Below, piece after piece: positions 16,750 to 26,945 of a DNA stretch of 50,029 bases. The number at the start of each line of letters is the position of its first letter. Within the stretch, counting starts at the first letter, position 1. The stretch comes from an uncultured Collinsella sp. Its GTDB lineage: Bacteria; Actinomycetota; Coriobacteriia; Coriobacteriales; Coriobacteriaceae. The translations under genes were made by a program, and so were the position numbers. The DNA lies in NCBI GenBank assembly GCA_900540985.1, contig UQIC01000014.1:1-50029 (forward strand), written 5' to 3'. The notes beneath the pieces were generated by a model. It did no database searches and was not told the DNA's origin. It worked only from the letters and a program-made list of their open reading frames with translations.

Positions 16750-17682
16750 ATGGCTCGTCGAACGCTTTCTCAATTGAATATGCTGCTCGCCGTCGATAAG
16801 CCGGTGGGCTGCACGTCCCATGACGTGGTTTCGCAATGCCGACGCGCCCTCCATGAGCGGCGCGTCGGCCATGCCGGCACGCTCGACCCCATGGCATCCG
16901 GTGTCATGGTGGTGGGCGTGGGCCAGGCCACCCGTCTGCTGGGCATGCTTACCCTCGATACCAAAAGCTATGTCGCCGACATTTCGTTTGGCGCCGAGAC
17001 CAATACCGATGATGCGGAGGGCGAGGCGGTCCGCACGGTGGCTGTTGGCAACGAGCTCCGCGATCCTGCCTTTGCCCGTGAGCACTTGGCCGCCATGCTG
17101 GGTCCGCAGATGCAGGTGCCGCCGGCGTTTTCGGCTATCTCGGTCAATGGCGTTCGCGCCTACAAGTTTGCTCGCGAGGGCAATGCGGTGGACCTACCTC
17201 CACGCCCCGTCGAGGTCTATGCCGCCGACCTGATCGCCGTGGGCGGCGAAGGTGATACGTGCGTGTGGACCGTGGCGTTCTCGGTGAGCAAGGGCACCTA
17301 TATCCGAGCGCTCGCTCGCGACCTGGGCCGCGCCTGCGACAGCGCCGCGCACATTTCCGCGCTGCGCCGCACGGCCTCCGGTGTTGTTTCCATTGGCGCT
17401 TGTCATGCGATCGGGGAGTTTTCTCCCGAGTCCGCGGCTGGCTTTGCCCTGGATCCCATTGCGGCCCTGGGCGCCACGCGTGTTGACTTGCCGGGCAATC
17501 TTGCCGACGACCTGCTTTGCGGCCGACGCATTCCCGTTGAGCGTGCGCTTGCCGATTTCGATTCCTCGAAGGCGCCGTTTGCGTTGGTGCTCGATGGGGG
17601 ACTCAAGGCGCTCGCCCGCATTGAGGGCGGCCGCTTTGTCATGGAGCACGTGTTTCCGCAGGCAATCGGCGGTGTTCGATGA
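16750..17682 (+). CDS. truB: tRNA pseudouridine(55) synthase
   Basis: Makes pseudouridine 55 in the T-loop of tRNAs. The catalytic motif GTLDPMASG holds Asp46, and LLAVDKPVGCTSHDVV and the KxYxA-like segment TKSYVADISFGAETNTDDAEG are typical. The 310 residues include a short C-terminal extension. ATG 16750 has GGATGG upstream. The end overlaps ribF by four bases (ATGA). Confidence 0.94.
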   Translation: MARRTLSQLNMLLAVDKPVGCTSHDVVSQCRRALHERRVGHAGTLDPMASGVMVVGVGQATRLLGMLTLDTKSYVADISFGAETNTDDAEGEAVRTVAVGNELRDPAFAREHLAAMLGPQMQVPPAFSAISVNGVRAYKFAREGNAVDLPPRPVEVYAADLIAVGGEGDTCVWTVAFSVSKGTYIRALARDLGRACDSAAHISALRRTASGVVSIGACHAIGEFSPESAAGFALDPIAALGATRVDLPGNLADDLLCGRRIPVERALADFDSSKAPFALVLDGGLKALARIEGGRFVMEHVFPQAIGGVR

Positions 17683-18686
17683 TGTTGTCCGCTCGCGAGC
17701 TCGCGCGTGTCTTTTTCGCGGGCGAGTCGGACGAGGCTCGCATCGTTGCTGCCGATACGTTTGATGAGTGTGAGCACTTGGGTGCCGCTTCAATCGCCAT
17801 TGGCGTGTTCGACGGCGTTCACCGTGGACACCAGGAACTCATCGAAGCGCTTGTCCGTGATGCCCGTGCCCATGGCTGTAAGGCGGTCGTGGTTACCTTC
17901 GATCCCGACCCGGACGTTGTGGTGAGTCCTTCGCCCGCTCAAAAATTGATGACGACGGCCGACCGTCTGCATGCCTTGGCTCAAACCGGGGTCGATGCGG
18001 TGGTGGCCGTTCCCTTTACGCCTGAGGTTGCGGCGCTTGACCATGTTGATTTTCTCTCGCTGGTGTCGCGTCTGGTCGACATTCGATCGATTCGCGTTGG
18101 CAGTGACTTTAGGCTGGGTCGTGGCGGTGCTTCTGGTGTTGCCGAGATGCGCTCCTGGGGTTCCGAGCACGGCGTTGACGTGTATGGTCACGACCTGCTT
18201 TGCGAGGGCGGTGAGGCCATTTGCGCCACCCGCATTCGTCATGAGCTGGGACAGGGCCATGTGGAGCTTGCTGCTGGGTTACTCGGCCGTCCGTATATGG
18301 TGCGTGGCGGTGTTATTCGCGGCCGTCACGAGGGTTCTGGCATGGGCTTTCCCACGGCAAACTTGCAGGTTCCCGACGGCATTCAGGTGCCAGCCGATGG
18401 CGTGTATGAGGGTCTGGTGCTGGTCGATGACACCGCGTGGCCAGCTGCTGTGAACGTCGGCCTGCCGCCAACGTATGCTGACGATGCGGCATCTGCGCAT
18501 CTCGAGGCTAATTTAATTGGTTATACGGGCGACCTGTACGGCGCTTCCGTTTCGCTGGCGTTTACGCGCTGGCTGCGTCCCTCGCGTGTGTTCGATTCGC
18601 TGGATGAGTTGATCGCGACCGTCGAGGGTAATATCGAGGATATTCGTCACAACTTGGGCGATCAGGGGGTGAGCATCCGTGATTAG
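17679..18686 (+). CDS. ribF: Bifunctional riboflavin kinase / FAD synthetase
   Basis: Phosphorylates riboflavin to FMN and adenylates FMN to FAD. The N-terminal nucleotidyltransferase domain shows GVFDGVHRGHQELI (HxGH-type) and the C-terminal flavokinase domain shows GRHEGSGMGFPTANL. At 335 residues the length is normal. The start overlaps the end of truB by four bases; ATG codons at 17679 and 17682 are both possible. Overlaps dnaG by eight bases at the end. The truB-ribF pair is common in bacteria; the usual neighbour rpsO is not here. Confidence 0.93.
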   Translation: MMLSARELARVFFAGESDEARIVAADTFDECEHLGAASIAIGVFDGVHRGHQELIEALVRDARAHGCKAVVVTFDPDPDVVVSPSPAQKLMTTADRLHALAQTGVDAVVAVPFTPEVAALDHVDFLSLVSRLVDIRSIRVGSDFRLGRGGASGVAEMRSWGSEHGVDVYGHDLLCEGGEAICATRIRHELGQGHVELAAGLLGRPYMVRGGVIRGRHEGSGMGFPTANLQVPDGIQVPADGVYEGLVLVDDTAWPAAVNVGLPPTYADDAASAHLEANLIGYTGDLYGASVSLAFTRWLRPSRVFDSLDELIATVEGNIEDIRHNLGDQGVSIRD

Positions 18687-20787
18687 CGATGAGGAAAAAG
18701 ACCAGGTACGCGCTGCGTCTGACCTGGTTGCCATCGTGCAGGAAACGGTCGAGCTCAAGCCTCGCGGCCATGAGTTTTGGGGATGCTGCCCCTTCCATGG
18801 CGAGAAGACGCCGTCCTTCCACATTATCCCCGCCACGCAGGTGTGGCATTGCTTTGGTTGCGGCGAGGGTGGCGACGTTTTCACGTATATCATGAAGCGC
18901 GAGAACCTGAGCTTTCCCGAGTCAATCCGTTACTTGGCCGATCGCGCGGGTATTGAGCTGCATGACACCGGAGATCGCCGCGAGCGCGGCACCAAGCGTG
19001 CCCGCATCTACGATCTGTGCGCCGAGACCGCCCAGTTCTACCACACCATGCTCATGCGCGGTAAGGACGGCCGTCCGCGCGAGTACTTTGCCAGCCGCGG
19101 CATGGGCGGCGACGTCTGCCGCCGCTACTGCCTGGGCTTTGCACCGGGCCGTAACGCGCTGGTGTCGCACCTGTCCCAGGCGGGTTTTACCCCGCAGGAG
19201 ATGATCGACGCCAACGTTGCCGTGAGTCGCGGGCGCGGGCAGCTTGCCGACCGCTTTTACGACCGCGTGATGTTCCCCATCTTTGACGAGCAGGGTCACA
19301 ACATTGCCTTTGGCGGTCGCATTATGGGCGACGGCCAGCCTAAGTATCTCAACACCGCCGAGACGAGCGTGTTTCATAAAAAGCGAAACCTCTACGGCTT
19401 TAATTGGGCCAAGGAGTTTATCGTCGCGCAGGATACCGCCATCGTGGTAGAGGGCTATACCGATTGCATCGCCTGCTGGGAGGTGGGGATTAAAAACGTT
19501 GTCGCCACGCTGGGCACCGCCCTCACGGAGCATCACGTCAAGACGCTCACTCGCTTTGCCAAGCGCATCGTGTATATGTTCGACGGCGATGCAGCGGGCC
19601 AGAAGGCCGCCCGTCGCGCGATTCAGTTTATCGAGCAGGATTCCATGGACCTGCGCTGCGTGGTGCTCCCCGACGGCAACGACCCCATGGAGTTCATCAC
19701 CGCACATGGTGGCGAGGCACTGCAGACGCGCATCGACGCTGCCGAGCCGCTTATGGACTTTGTCTACCGTTCGCTGCAGGAGTCGAGTGACATCACCACG
19801 CCGGGCGGTCGCGCTAAGGCGCTGGAAGATGCGCTGACGCTTATCTATCCGTTGCGCAACAGCTATATGATCGACACGTACTTTATCCAGATTGCCGATC
19901 TGCTGGGTTTGGATCTGGAGACGGTGCGCGCGAGCTCGGGTCGTGTGTTTCGCGATGTCGCCAAGCGCGAGGATGCGGAACGACGTCGTGAGCAGAACTA
20001 TGAGCGCCAGCGGGCACAGACTGAGCGGTCCGGTAGCGCGGGCGGTCGGGCGTCGGGTTTTCGCGATGCCGGTCGCGGTGCTTGGGCATCGGGCGCGACG
20101 CCGCCGGTGTCCGCGCCGGTCGAAGAAGAGCCGTACGACTACGTCCCGCTCGATGCCTACGGCGCCGCGCCCGTGGAGGTCGTCGACGACCTGCCGCCGA
20201 TAGATGTGCCTGATGGTATGGGCGCTGTGCCTGTGGCTGACGGTTCGGGCGCACCGGCTGCGGCGGCGCCGATGGTTCTTACCGATCTTGAACGCAAGTC
20301 CTTGGCAGGGGAGCGCGAGCTGTTGACGATGCTCACGAGCTACCCCGACCTGTTCCGCACGTATGCCGACCGCATCTGCTCCATCGAGTGGGTTGACCCG
20401 CGTCACGAGTCCATTGCATGGGCCGTTCTGGCAACGCCGCCGGGAACCGATCCTGCAGCCTGCATGGATGCGGCGCGCTCAGTGTGTCCCGATGCGGCAA
20501 CGCTTGTGAGTGCCGGGCGCATCTCCGCGACGAGCAAGCACCCCACCGAGACGAACATCGTGTTTATGCTTGATACGCTTGAGCTCTACACCATCAAGCG
20601 TCGCATGCGTGCCGCACAGGCCAAGCTGCGCCAGGACCGTTCACTCGATGATGAGGCCCGTCGCGCGCTGACCGTGCAGGCCGCGCAGGATTCGCAACGT
20701 CAACGCGAACTGCAAAAGTCGATCGGCGGCGTGGCGGACCCGTTCCGTTTGATCGGCCTGGAGGCCGCGGGCACCGAACAAGCCTAG
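18679..20787 (+). CDS. dnaG: DNA primase
   Basis: Synthesises RNA primers for DNA replication. The N-terminal zinc-binding domain has CCPFHGEKTPSF and WHCFGCGEGGD. The catalytic TOPRIM core includes VVEGYTDCIA (acidic Glu) and the metal-binding FDGDAAG. The C-terminal helicase-binding domain begins near residue 540. Between core and C-terminus is a low-complexity, Ala/Pro/Asp/Gly-rich linker of roughly 90 residues (about 440-530), longer than usual and presumably disordered. The total is 702 residues against about 600 in typical bacteria. GTG 18679 overlaps ribF by eight bases. The primase-sigma factor adjacency (dnaG then rpoD) is the classical macromolecular-synthesis order. Confidence 0.95.
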   Translation: MISDEEKDQVRAASDLVAIVQETVELKPRGHEFWGCCPFHGEKTPSFHIIPATQVWHCFGCGEGGDVFTYIMKRENLSFPESIRYLADRAGIELHDTGDRRERGTKRARIYDLCAETAQFYHTMLMRGKDGRPREYFASRGMGGDVCRRYCLGFAPGRNALVSHLSQAGFTPQEMIDANVAVSRGRGQLADRFYDRVMFPIFDEQGHNIAFGGRIMGDGQPKYLNTAETSVFHKKRNLYGFNWAKEFIVAQDTAIVVEGYTDCIACWEVGIKNVVATLGTALTEHHVKTLTRFAKRIVYMFDGDAAGQKAARRAIQFIEQDSMDLRCVVLPDGNDPMEFITAHGGEALQTRIDAAEPLMDFVYRSLQESSDITTPGGRAKALEDALTLIYPLRNSYMIDTYFIQIADLLGLDLETVRASSGRVFRDVAKREDAERRREQNYERQRAQTERSGSAGGRASGFRDAGRGAWASGATPPVSAPVEEEPYDYVPLDAYGAAPVEVVDDLPPIDVPDGMGAVPVADGSGAPAAAAPMVLTDLERKSLAGERELLTMLTSYPDLFRTYADRICSIEWVDPRHESIAWAVLATPPGTDPAACMDAARSVCPDAATLVSAGRISATSKHPTETNIVFMLDTLELYTIKRRMRAAQAKLRQDRSLDDEARRALTVQAAQDSQRQRELQKSIGGVADPFRLIGLEAAGTEQA

Positions 20788-20856
20788 ATGTTGTGGTCAA
20801 CCAGCGTATTCTCGCCTATATCCAGTCTTCTTTTTGGGTATAGACGTCAATGTGTG

Positions 20857-20865
20857 TGCTAAAGT
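20857..20865 (+). promoter_or_regulatory. Possible extended -10 promoter of rpoD
   Basis: TGCTAAAGT at 20857-20865 fits an extended -10 (TGnTAnnnT), 33 bases before the rpoD start. No convincing -35 is spaced correctly; TTGGGT at 20834-20839 is 20 bases away. Confidence 0.35.
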
Positions 20866-20897
20866 ATTGAGTCCTGTGGACTATGAAGGGAGAATCT

Positions 20898-22253
<1,356 letters not shown>

Positions 22254-22264
22254 TCAAGCAAGAG

Positions 22265-22297
22265 GCGCCCTCAAGCACATCCGCTTGGGGGCGCTTT
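22265..22297 (+). terminator. Intrinsic terminator after rpoD
   Basis: An 11-bp stem, 22265-22275 with 22284-22294, one G-T pair, followed by TTTC. Confidence 0.75.
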
Positions 22298-22305
22298 CAT
22301 GTAGA

Positions 22306-22353
22306 CATTGGGGACGTTCTTGAATGACTGGTCGTTTAAGAACGTCCCCAATG
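22306..22353. repeat. 48-base near-perfect palindrome between rpoD and tRNA-Asn
   Basis: CATTGGGGACGTTCTT (22306-22321) is the exact inverse complement of 22338-22353. The middle also pairs: 22322-22328 with 22331-22337 (GAATGAC against GTCGTTT, two G-T pairs), leaving only TG at the centre. There is no coding content and no T-run after the right arm. Confidence 0.88.
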
Positions 22354-22383
22354 ACTGGGTCGGAAAATTTCTTAAAAAAGTTC

Positions 22384-22411
22384 TTGCCCTGAGCTGATTC
22401 GTCCGTATAAT
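22384..22411 (+). promoter_or_regulatory. Promoter of tRNA-Asn
   Basis: TTGCCC at 22384-22389 and a perfect TATAAT at 22406-22411, 16-base spacer, about 30 bases before the tRNA 5' end. Confidence 0.8.
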
Positions 22412-22441
22412 AAACTTCGTTGCTTGAGAGCACGCACCTAT

Positions 22442-22516
22442 TCCTCGGTAGCTCAATGGTAGAGCACGCGGCTGTTAACCGCGCTGTTGTAGGTTCGAGT
22501 CCTACCCGGGGAGCCA
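22442..22516 (+). tRNA. tRNA-Asn (anticodon GTT)
   Basis: A complete cloverleaf: acceptor TCCTCGG (22442-22448) pairs with CCGGGGA (22506-22512), D-loop with GTAGCTCAATGGTAGAGC, anticodon stem CGCGG/CCGCG with loop CTGTTAA and anticodon GTT at 22474-22476, and T-arm GTAGGTTCGAGTCCTAC. Discriminator G at 22513 and an encoded CCA at 22514-22516. It has its own promoter and terminator. Confidence 0.97.
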
Positions 22517-22522
22517 GGTTGT

Positions 22523-22552
22523 AAAACCCGTCGCTTATGCGGCGGGTTTTTT
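22523..22552 (+). terminator. Intrinsic terminator after tRNA-Asn
   Basis: A 12-bp stem, 22523-22534 with 22539-22550, loop TTAT, one G-T pair, ending in a six-base T-run. Confidence 0.9.
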
Positions 22553-22711
22553 CATGCCGCGATCGCCGTTCGCGAACGTTACCATATCAACATTTCGTGT
22601 CGAGGATGTAATCCCGAGGCCCGCCACCTCAACATGCCGCGGTCGTTGTAGAATATTGCAATGATTGCTCCCACGACATGGTGCCGCGAGCACCAAGAAA
22701 AGGAGATTCTT

Positions 22712-23068
22712 GTGTCTGAGACCATTAACGGCAGCCTGAGCGTCTCGAACGACGTTATTGCCGATATTGCCGGTTATGCCGCGATGACGTGCTATGGCGT
22801 TGTCGGTATGGCTGAGCAGCTCCAGGGCGCCGAGAGCGTGCGCCTGCTTGCCGGTCAGCGCCTCCGCAAGGGCGTGCTTGTCTCCGCCGACGAGAACGGC
22901 CTTACGGTCGATCTTCACGTCGTGCTCGAGAACGGCGTCAACATGAAGTCCGTCTGCCACAATCTTTCGAGCTCCGTTGCCTTCACTCTGCAGGAGATCG
23001 CCCAGATCGATCCCGCCAGCCTTAAGATCGGCATCCATATCGACGCGCTCAAGAGCCGTCTGAACTAG
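22712..23068 (+). CDS. Asp23/Gls24 family envelope stress response protein
   Basis: A small protein of 118 residues in the Asp23/Gls24 (YloU-like) family, recognised by the opening SLSVSNDVIADIAGYAAMTCYGVVGMAE and the later LTVDLHVVLENGVNMKSVCHNL. Family members act near the membrane and affect envelope homeostasis; the precise function is unknown. GTG 22712 is chosen because AAAAGGAGA lies seven bases upstream; the frame is open further upstream without homology. The gene immediately before a DhaL/FakA gene is the same order as yloU-yloV in Firmicutes. Confidence 0.88.
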   Translation: MSETINGSLSVSNDVIADIAGYAAMTCYGVVGMAEQLQGAESVRLLAGQRLRKGVLVSADENGLTVDLHVVLENGVNMKSVCHNLSSSVAFTLQEIAQIDPASLKIGIHIDALKSRLN

Positions 23069-23095
23069 CATCCGAAAACGGAGATTCAAATACCC

Positions 23096-24757
23096 ATGAT
23101 TGCAAAGACCATTCGCACCTGTTTTCCGATCGCTGCGGCTGCCGTTTCCGACAAGGCCGAGGAGATCAACAAGCTCAACGTCTTCCCCGTACCCGATGGC
23201 GATACCGGCACCAACATGTCGCTCACGCTCGCCTCGGTGACCAAGGAGCTCTCTGCCCTTCCCGCCGATGCCGATATGGAGGCCATCGCCGGTGCCATCA
23301 CCCACGGCTCTCTCATGGGCGCTCGCGGTAACTCCGGCGTTATTACCTCGCAGATTCTTCGCGGCGTGGCCGAGGGCCTTGTCTCTGCCGACGAGCCTAT
23401 TACGTCCGCCAACATTGCCTTCGCCTTCCGTCGTGCCGTCAAGGTCGCCTTCCAGGCTGTCCGCAAGCCCATCGAGGGCACGATCCTCACGGTCCTGCGC
23501 GATGTCTCGACCAAGGCCGATGAGTGCGAGAAGAAGAAGTTCTCGGCCGAGGATGCGCTCGATGCTATCGTCGTCGAGGCGTACCAGTCCGTCGCCCGCA
23601 CGCCCGACTTGCTGCCCGTCCTCAAAGAGAACGGCGTGGTCGACTCAGGCGCCTTCGGCTTTGCCATCTTCCTGGAGAACTTTGTTGCCGCCGCGCTTGG
23701 TCGCAGCACCGTTGTCGAGGATTTCTCCGCTACGTTTGACTCCGCCGGCTCTGCCCGCGATGCCGCTCTTGGCCGCGTTGAGATCGAGGCTAACGACGAC
23801 TGGGAGGGCTCGGAGTTCCGCTACTGCAACGAGTTTCTCTTTAAGGCCGACGCCCCGTTTGACGAGGACGAATGCCTTAAGTTCCTAGGCTCCATGGGCG
23901 ACTGTGAGCTGCTCGTGGGCGCCTATCCCGACTACAAGATCCATGTGCACTCCAATACCCCCAACCTGGTGCTCGAGCACATGCTGCAGCTCGGTCAGAT
24001 CTATGAGGTCTTTATCCACAACATGGAGATGGAGGCCCACGACCGTACCGCTAAGATCCACGAGGATCAGGAAAAGGCCGCCGAGCCCGCCAAGGCGCTG
24101 GGCTTTGTCGCCGTTGCCGCCGGTTCCGGCGAGGCCGACATCCTCAAGTCCCTTGGCGTCGACGTGGTCGTCTCCGGTGGCCAGACTATGAATCCCTCGA
24201 CCGCCGACCTGCTGGGCGCGGTGGACCAGGTCAACGCGACCTCGGTCATCATCTTGCCCAACAACGGCAACATCCGCATGGCCGCTGAGGCTGCTGCCTC
24301 AGCCTGCACCGACAAGAAGGTCGCCGTCGTTCCCACCAAGACCGTCCCGCAGGCCTTCTCCGCGCTGTTCGCAGTCCTGCCCGATTCCGAGCTCGAGGAT
24401 GCCGTCGCCGCCATGGTCGACGCCATCAGCGAGGTCCGCGATGGCGAGGTCACCCGCGCCGTGCGCGACTCCAGTGCCTCTGACGGTTCCCCGATTCACT
24501 CCGGTGACGTCATGGGTATCATCGCCGGCTCCATCGACGTGGTCGGCTCCGACGTGAAGCAGGTCACGCTCGACTGCATCAACCGCATGCAGGAGGAAGA
24601 GGAGGGCGACGCGCTGACGATTCTGGCCGGCGAGGAGCTGTCCGATGAGGCCTTCCAGGAGATCGTCGACGCCATCGAGGAAGCTCAGCCCGACTTGGAG
24701 ATTGACGCCCATCGTGGCGAGCAGCCGCTCTATCCCGTGATCTTCTCGATCGAGTAG
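23096..24757 (+). CDS. fakA: Fatty acid kinase catalytic subunit-like protein (DhaL/DAK2 domain)
   Basis: FakA/YloV family. The N-terminal DhaL nucleotide-binding domain (about 1-195) carries NVFPVPDGDTGTNMSLTL, whose Asp residues bind Mg-ATP, and HGSLMGARGNSGVI. A central domain and a C-terminal DegV-like FakA domain (SVIILPNNGNIRMAAEAA) complete 553 residues, the normal size. In characterised relatives it phosphorylates fatty acids presented by a FakB protein; no fakB lies in this window. ATG 23096 sits 27 bases after the Asp23 gene. The same strand and order Asp23-fakA-recG suggest one operon. Confidence 0.9.
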   Translation: MIAKTIRTCFPIAAAAVSDKAEEINKLNVFPVPDGDTGTNMSLTLASVTKELSALPADADMEAIAGAITHGSLMGARGNSGVITSQILRGVAEGLVSADEPITSANIAFAFRRAVKVAFQAVRKPIEGTILTVLRDVSTKADECEKKKFSAEDALDAIVVEAYQSVARTPDLLPVLKENGVVDSGAFGFAIFLENFVAAALGRSTVVEDFSATFDSAGSARDAALGRVEIEANDDWEGSEFRYCNEFLFKADAPFDEDECLKFLGSMGDCELLVGAYPDYKIHVHSNTPNLVLEHMLQLGQIYEVFIHNMEMEAHDRTAKIHEDQEKAAEPAKALGFVAVAAGSGEADILKSLGVDVVVSGGQTMNPSTADLLGAVDQVNATSVIILPNNGNIRMAAEAAASACTDKKVAVVPTKTVPQAFSALFAVLPDSELEDAVAAMVDAISEVRDGEVTRAVRDSSASDGSPIHSGDVMGIIAGSIDVVGSDVKQVTLDCINRMQEEEEGDALTILAGEELSDEAFQEIVDAIEEAQPDLEIDAHRGEQPLYPVIFSIE

Positions 24758-24767
24758 GCATCTGCCC

Positions 24768-26945
24768 ATGTCCGAGCTCTGCTCCGTGCCGCGCGTCTCG
24801 GAGCGCTTTGCCCAGAGCAATGCGCTCGACGAGGATATCGCGCGACTCAAATATGTTTCGGGTAAACGTGAGGAGGCCCTTCGCCGTCTGGGAATTAGGA
24901 CGGTGGGGGACCTCCTTCTCCATATCCCTCATCGATACCTCGACTTTACCCGTTCGTGGTCCATCGAGATGGCGCCCATCGGTACCGTGTGCACCATCAT
25001 CGCCACGGTCGACTGCATCGTCCAAAAGCAGCCGCGTCCGCGCATGCAGGTGACCGAGGTATCGCTGGTGGACGAGACGGGCGTGTTGCAGGTCGCCTTT
25101 TTCCGCCAGCCCTGGATTGCCCAGCAGCTTAAACAGGGCGACCGCCTGGCCGTGATGGGCAAGGTCGAGTTTGCCTACGGTTTTAAGCAGATGGCCTCGC
25201 CGCACTTTGAAAAGCTCGATGACGGGCGTGCTGCGGGCACCATCCTGCCGGTCCATTACGTGAGCGATGGCGTGAGCCAGGCGTGGATGCGCCGCATCGT
25301 AAGCGGCGCGCTCGAGGTCGTCGGCAATCCGTTCGATCCGATTCCCGCGCCGCTGCGCGCAAAGCGGAAGCTCATGAGCAATGCCCGCGCGTTGCGTTCG
25401 ATCCACTTTCCATCGAGTATGGCAGAGCGCGATATCGCGCGCGCACGGCTTGCCTACGAGGAGTGCCTCTACCTGCAGCTGGCGCTGCGCCTGCGCAACG
25501 TCGGCGGCCTGGTCGATGTGGTTCCCTATGCCCACACCGCGGGCGAGCACCTGGCCGCGCTTAAGCAAGCCCTGCCGTTTTCGCTGAGCGACGAGCAGGA
25601 GACCGCGTTCCAAGATATCCTGCGCGATATGTGCGATGGCGGGCGCGTGATGAACCGCCTGCTGCTGGGCGATGTCGGTACCGGTAAGACCGCCGTTGCC
25701 GCCTGCGCTCTGGCTGTGGCTGCCGATAGCGGTACGCAGGCCTGCGTTATGGCGCCCACGGGCGTGTTGGCGCGCCAATATGCCGATAAGACCGGCCCTC
25801 TGCTCTCGCAGGCGGGCATGTCCTGGGCGCTTCTGACGGGTGCCACGCCGGCCTCAGAGCGCGAGCAGATCCATGCCCAGCTTGAATCGGGCGAGCTCGA
25901 CGTCCTCTTTGGAACCCACGCGGTGCTTTCGGATAACGTTGCGTTCAATCATCTGTCGCTTGTCGTCATCGACGAGCAGCACCGGTTTGGCGTTGGCCAA
26001 CGCAACGCCCTACGCGCGAAGGGCCCCGGTGCGGACCTGCTCGTTATGACGGCGACACCGATCCCGCGTACGCTGGCGCTTTCGGTCTACGGCGATCTGG
26101 ACACGAGTATCATCCGCCATCGGCCCGTCCCTGGCGCTGGCGTGACGACACGCGTGCTCACCGAGTCGAGCCGCGACCTCGCCTATGGCGCCATCCGCGA
26201 GGCGCATGAAAAGGGTCAGCAGGCCTACGTGATTTGCCCGCTCGTGGAGCCGAGTGACTCGGCCGATGAGCTTGAAGACGTGCCCGGTATCGCCCGCGAC
26301 GACGAGGGCCGCGTGACCGTGCCTGTGCCGCTGCACGATACGGCGACCGAGCTCGATCGCCTGCGTCTGGCGTTGCCGGGTCTTGCCATCGAGCGCCTTC
26401 ACGGCCGTATGCCAGCGGGGGAGAAGGATCGCGTGATCGACGCCTTCAAGCGTGGCGAGATTGACGTGCTCGTCTCGACTACGGTGGTCGAGGTGGGCGT
26501 CGACGTGCCCAACGCCACCGTCATGGTCATCGAGAACGGTGAGCGGTTTGGCTTGGCGGCGCTGCATCAGCTACGCGGTCGCGTGGGCCGCGGCAGCGTG
26601 TCGGGCACGTGCCTGGTCATGACGCACTCCAAGGGCAATGGCGGCGCCTCGGCGGCACAAGACCGTCTCCAGTCGCTCGAAAAGACCTCGGATGGTTTTA
26701 CGCTTGCCCAGATGGACCTGCGTCTGCGTCACGAGGGCGAAATCCTGGGGTACCGTCAGCACGGTGGCGTGACCTTGCGCTTTGTGGACCTGGATGCCGA
26801 TAAGGACCTTATCGAATGGGCCCATTTGGACGCGGTCGAGCTCTTGCGGTATGCTTGCAACCTTGACTCTGTGGCGACGCGTCCCTTGCGCGAGGCGGTC
26901 GCCATGCGTTATCGACATATCTTTAAGGAGGTCAGCGGAGGATGA
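24768..26945 (+). CDS. recG: ATP-dependent DNA helicase RecG
   Basis: Branch-migrating helicase that remodels stalled forks and Holliday junctions. The N-terminal wedge/OB domain (about 1-260) contains GIRTVGDLLLHIPHRYLDF and TGVLQVAFF. Helicase motifs are Walker A LLGDVGTGKTAVAA, motif II as DEQHRFGVGQR, motif III TATPIPRTLA, and motif VI LHQLRGRVGRG. At 725 residues it is slightly longer than usual (about 690). The start lies 10 bases after fakA and the end overlaps rsmD by four bases. Confidence 0.95.
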   Translation: MSELCSVPRVSERFAQSNALDEDIARLKYVSGKREEALRRLGIRTVGDLLLHIPHRYLDFTRSWSIEMAPIGTVCTIIATVDCIVQKQPRPRMQVTEVSLVDETGVLQVAFFRQPWIAQQLKQGDRLAVMGKVEFAYGFKQMASPHFEKLDDGRAAGTILPVHYVSDGVSQAWMRRIVSGALEVVGNPFDPIPAPLRAKRKLMSNARALRSIHFPSSMAERDIARARLAYEECLYLQLALRLRNVGGLVDVVPYAHTAGEHLAALKQALPFSLSDEQETAFQDILRDMCDGGRVMNRLLLGDVGTGKTAVAACALAVAADSGTQACVMAPTGVLARQYADKTGPLLSQAGMSWALLTGATPASEREQIHAQLESGELDVLFGTHAVLSDNVAFNHLSLVVIDEQHRFGVGQRNALRAKGPGADLLVMTATPIPRTLALSVYGDLDTSIIRHRPVPGAGVTTRVLTESSRDLAYGAIREAHEKGQQAYVICPLVEPSDSADELEDVPGIARDDEGRVTVPVPLHDTATELDRLRLALPGLAIERLHGRMPAGEKDRVIDAFKRGEIDVLVSTTVVEVGVDVPNATVMVIENGERFGLAALHQLRGRVGRGSVSGTCLVMTHSKGNGGASAAQDRLQSLEKTSDGFTLAQMDLRLRHEGEILGYRQHGGVTLRFVDLDADKDLIEWAHLDAVELLRYACNLDSVATRPLREAVAMRYRHIFKEVSGG

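Noticed and set aside
22567..22578. Palindrome CGTTCGCGAACG as a possible LexA/SOS box
   Set aside because: Gram-positive SOS boxes read CGAAC-n4-GTTCG; this is the reverse arrangement and no SOS gene follows.
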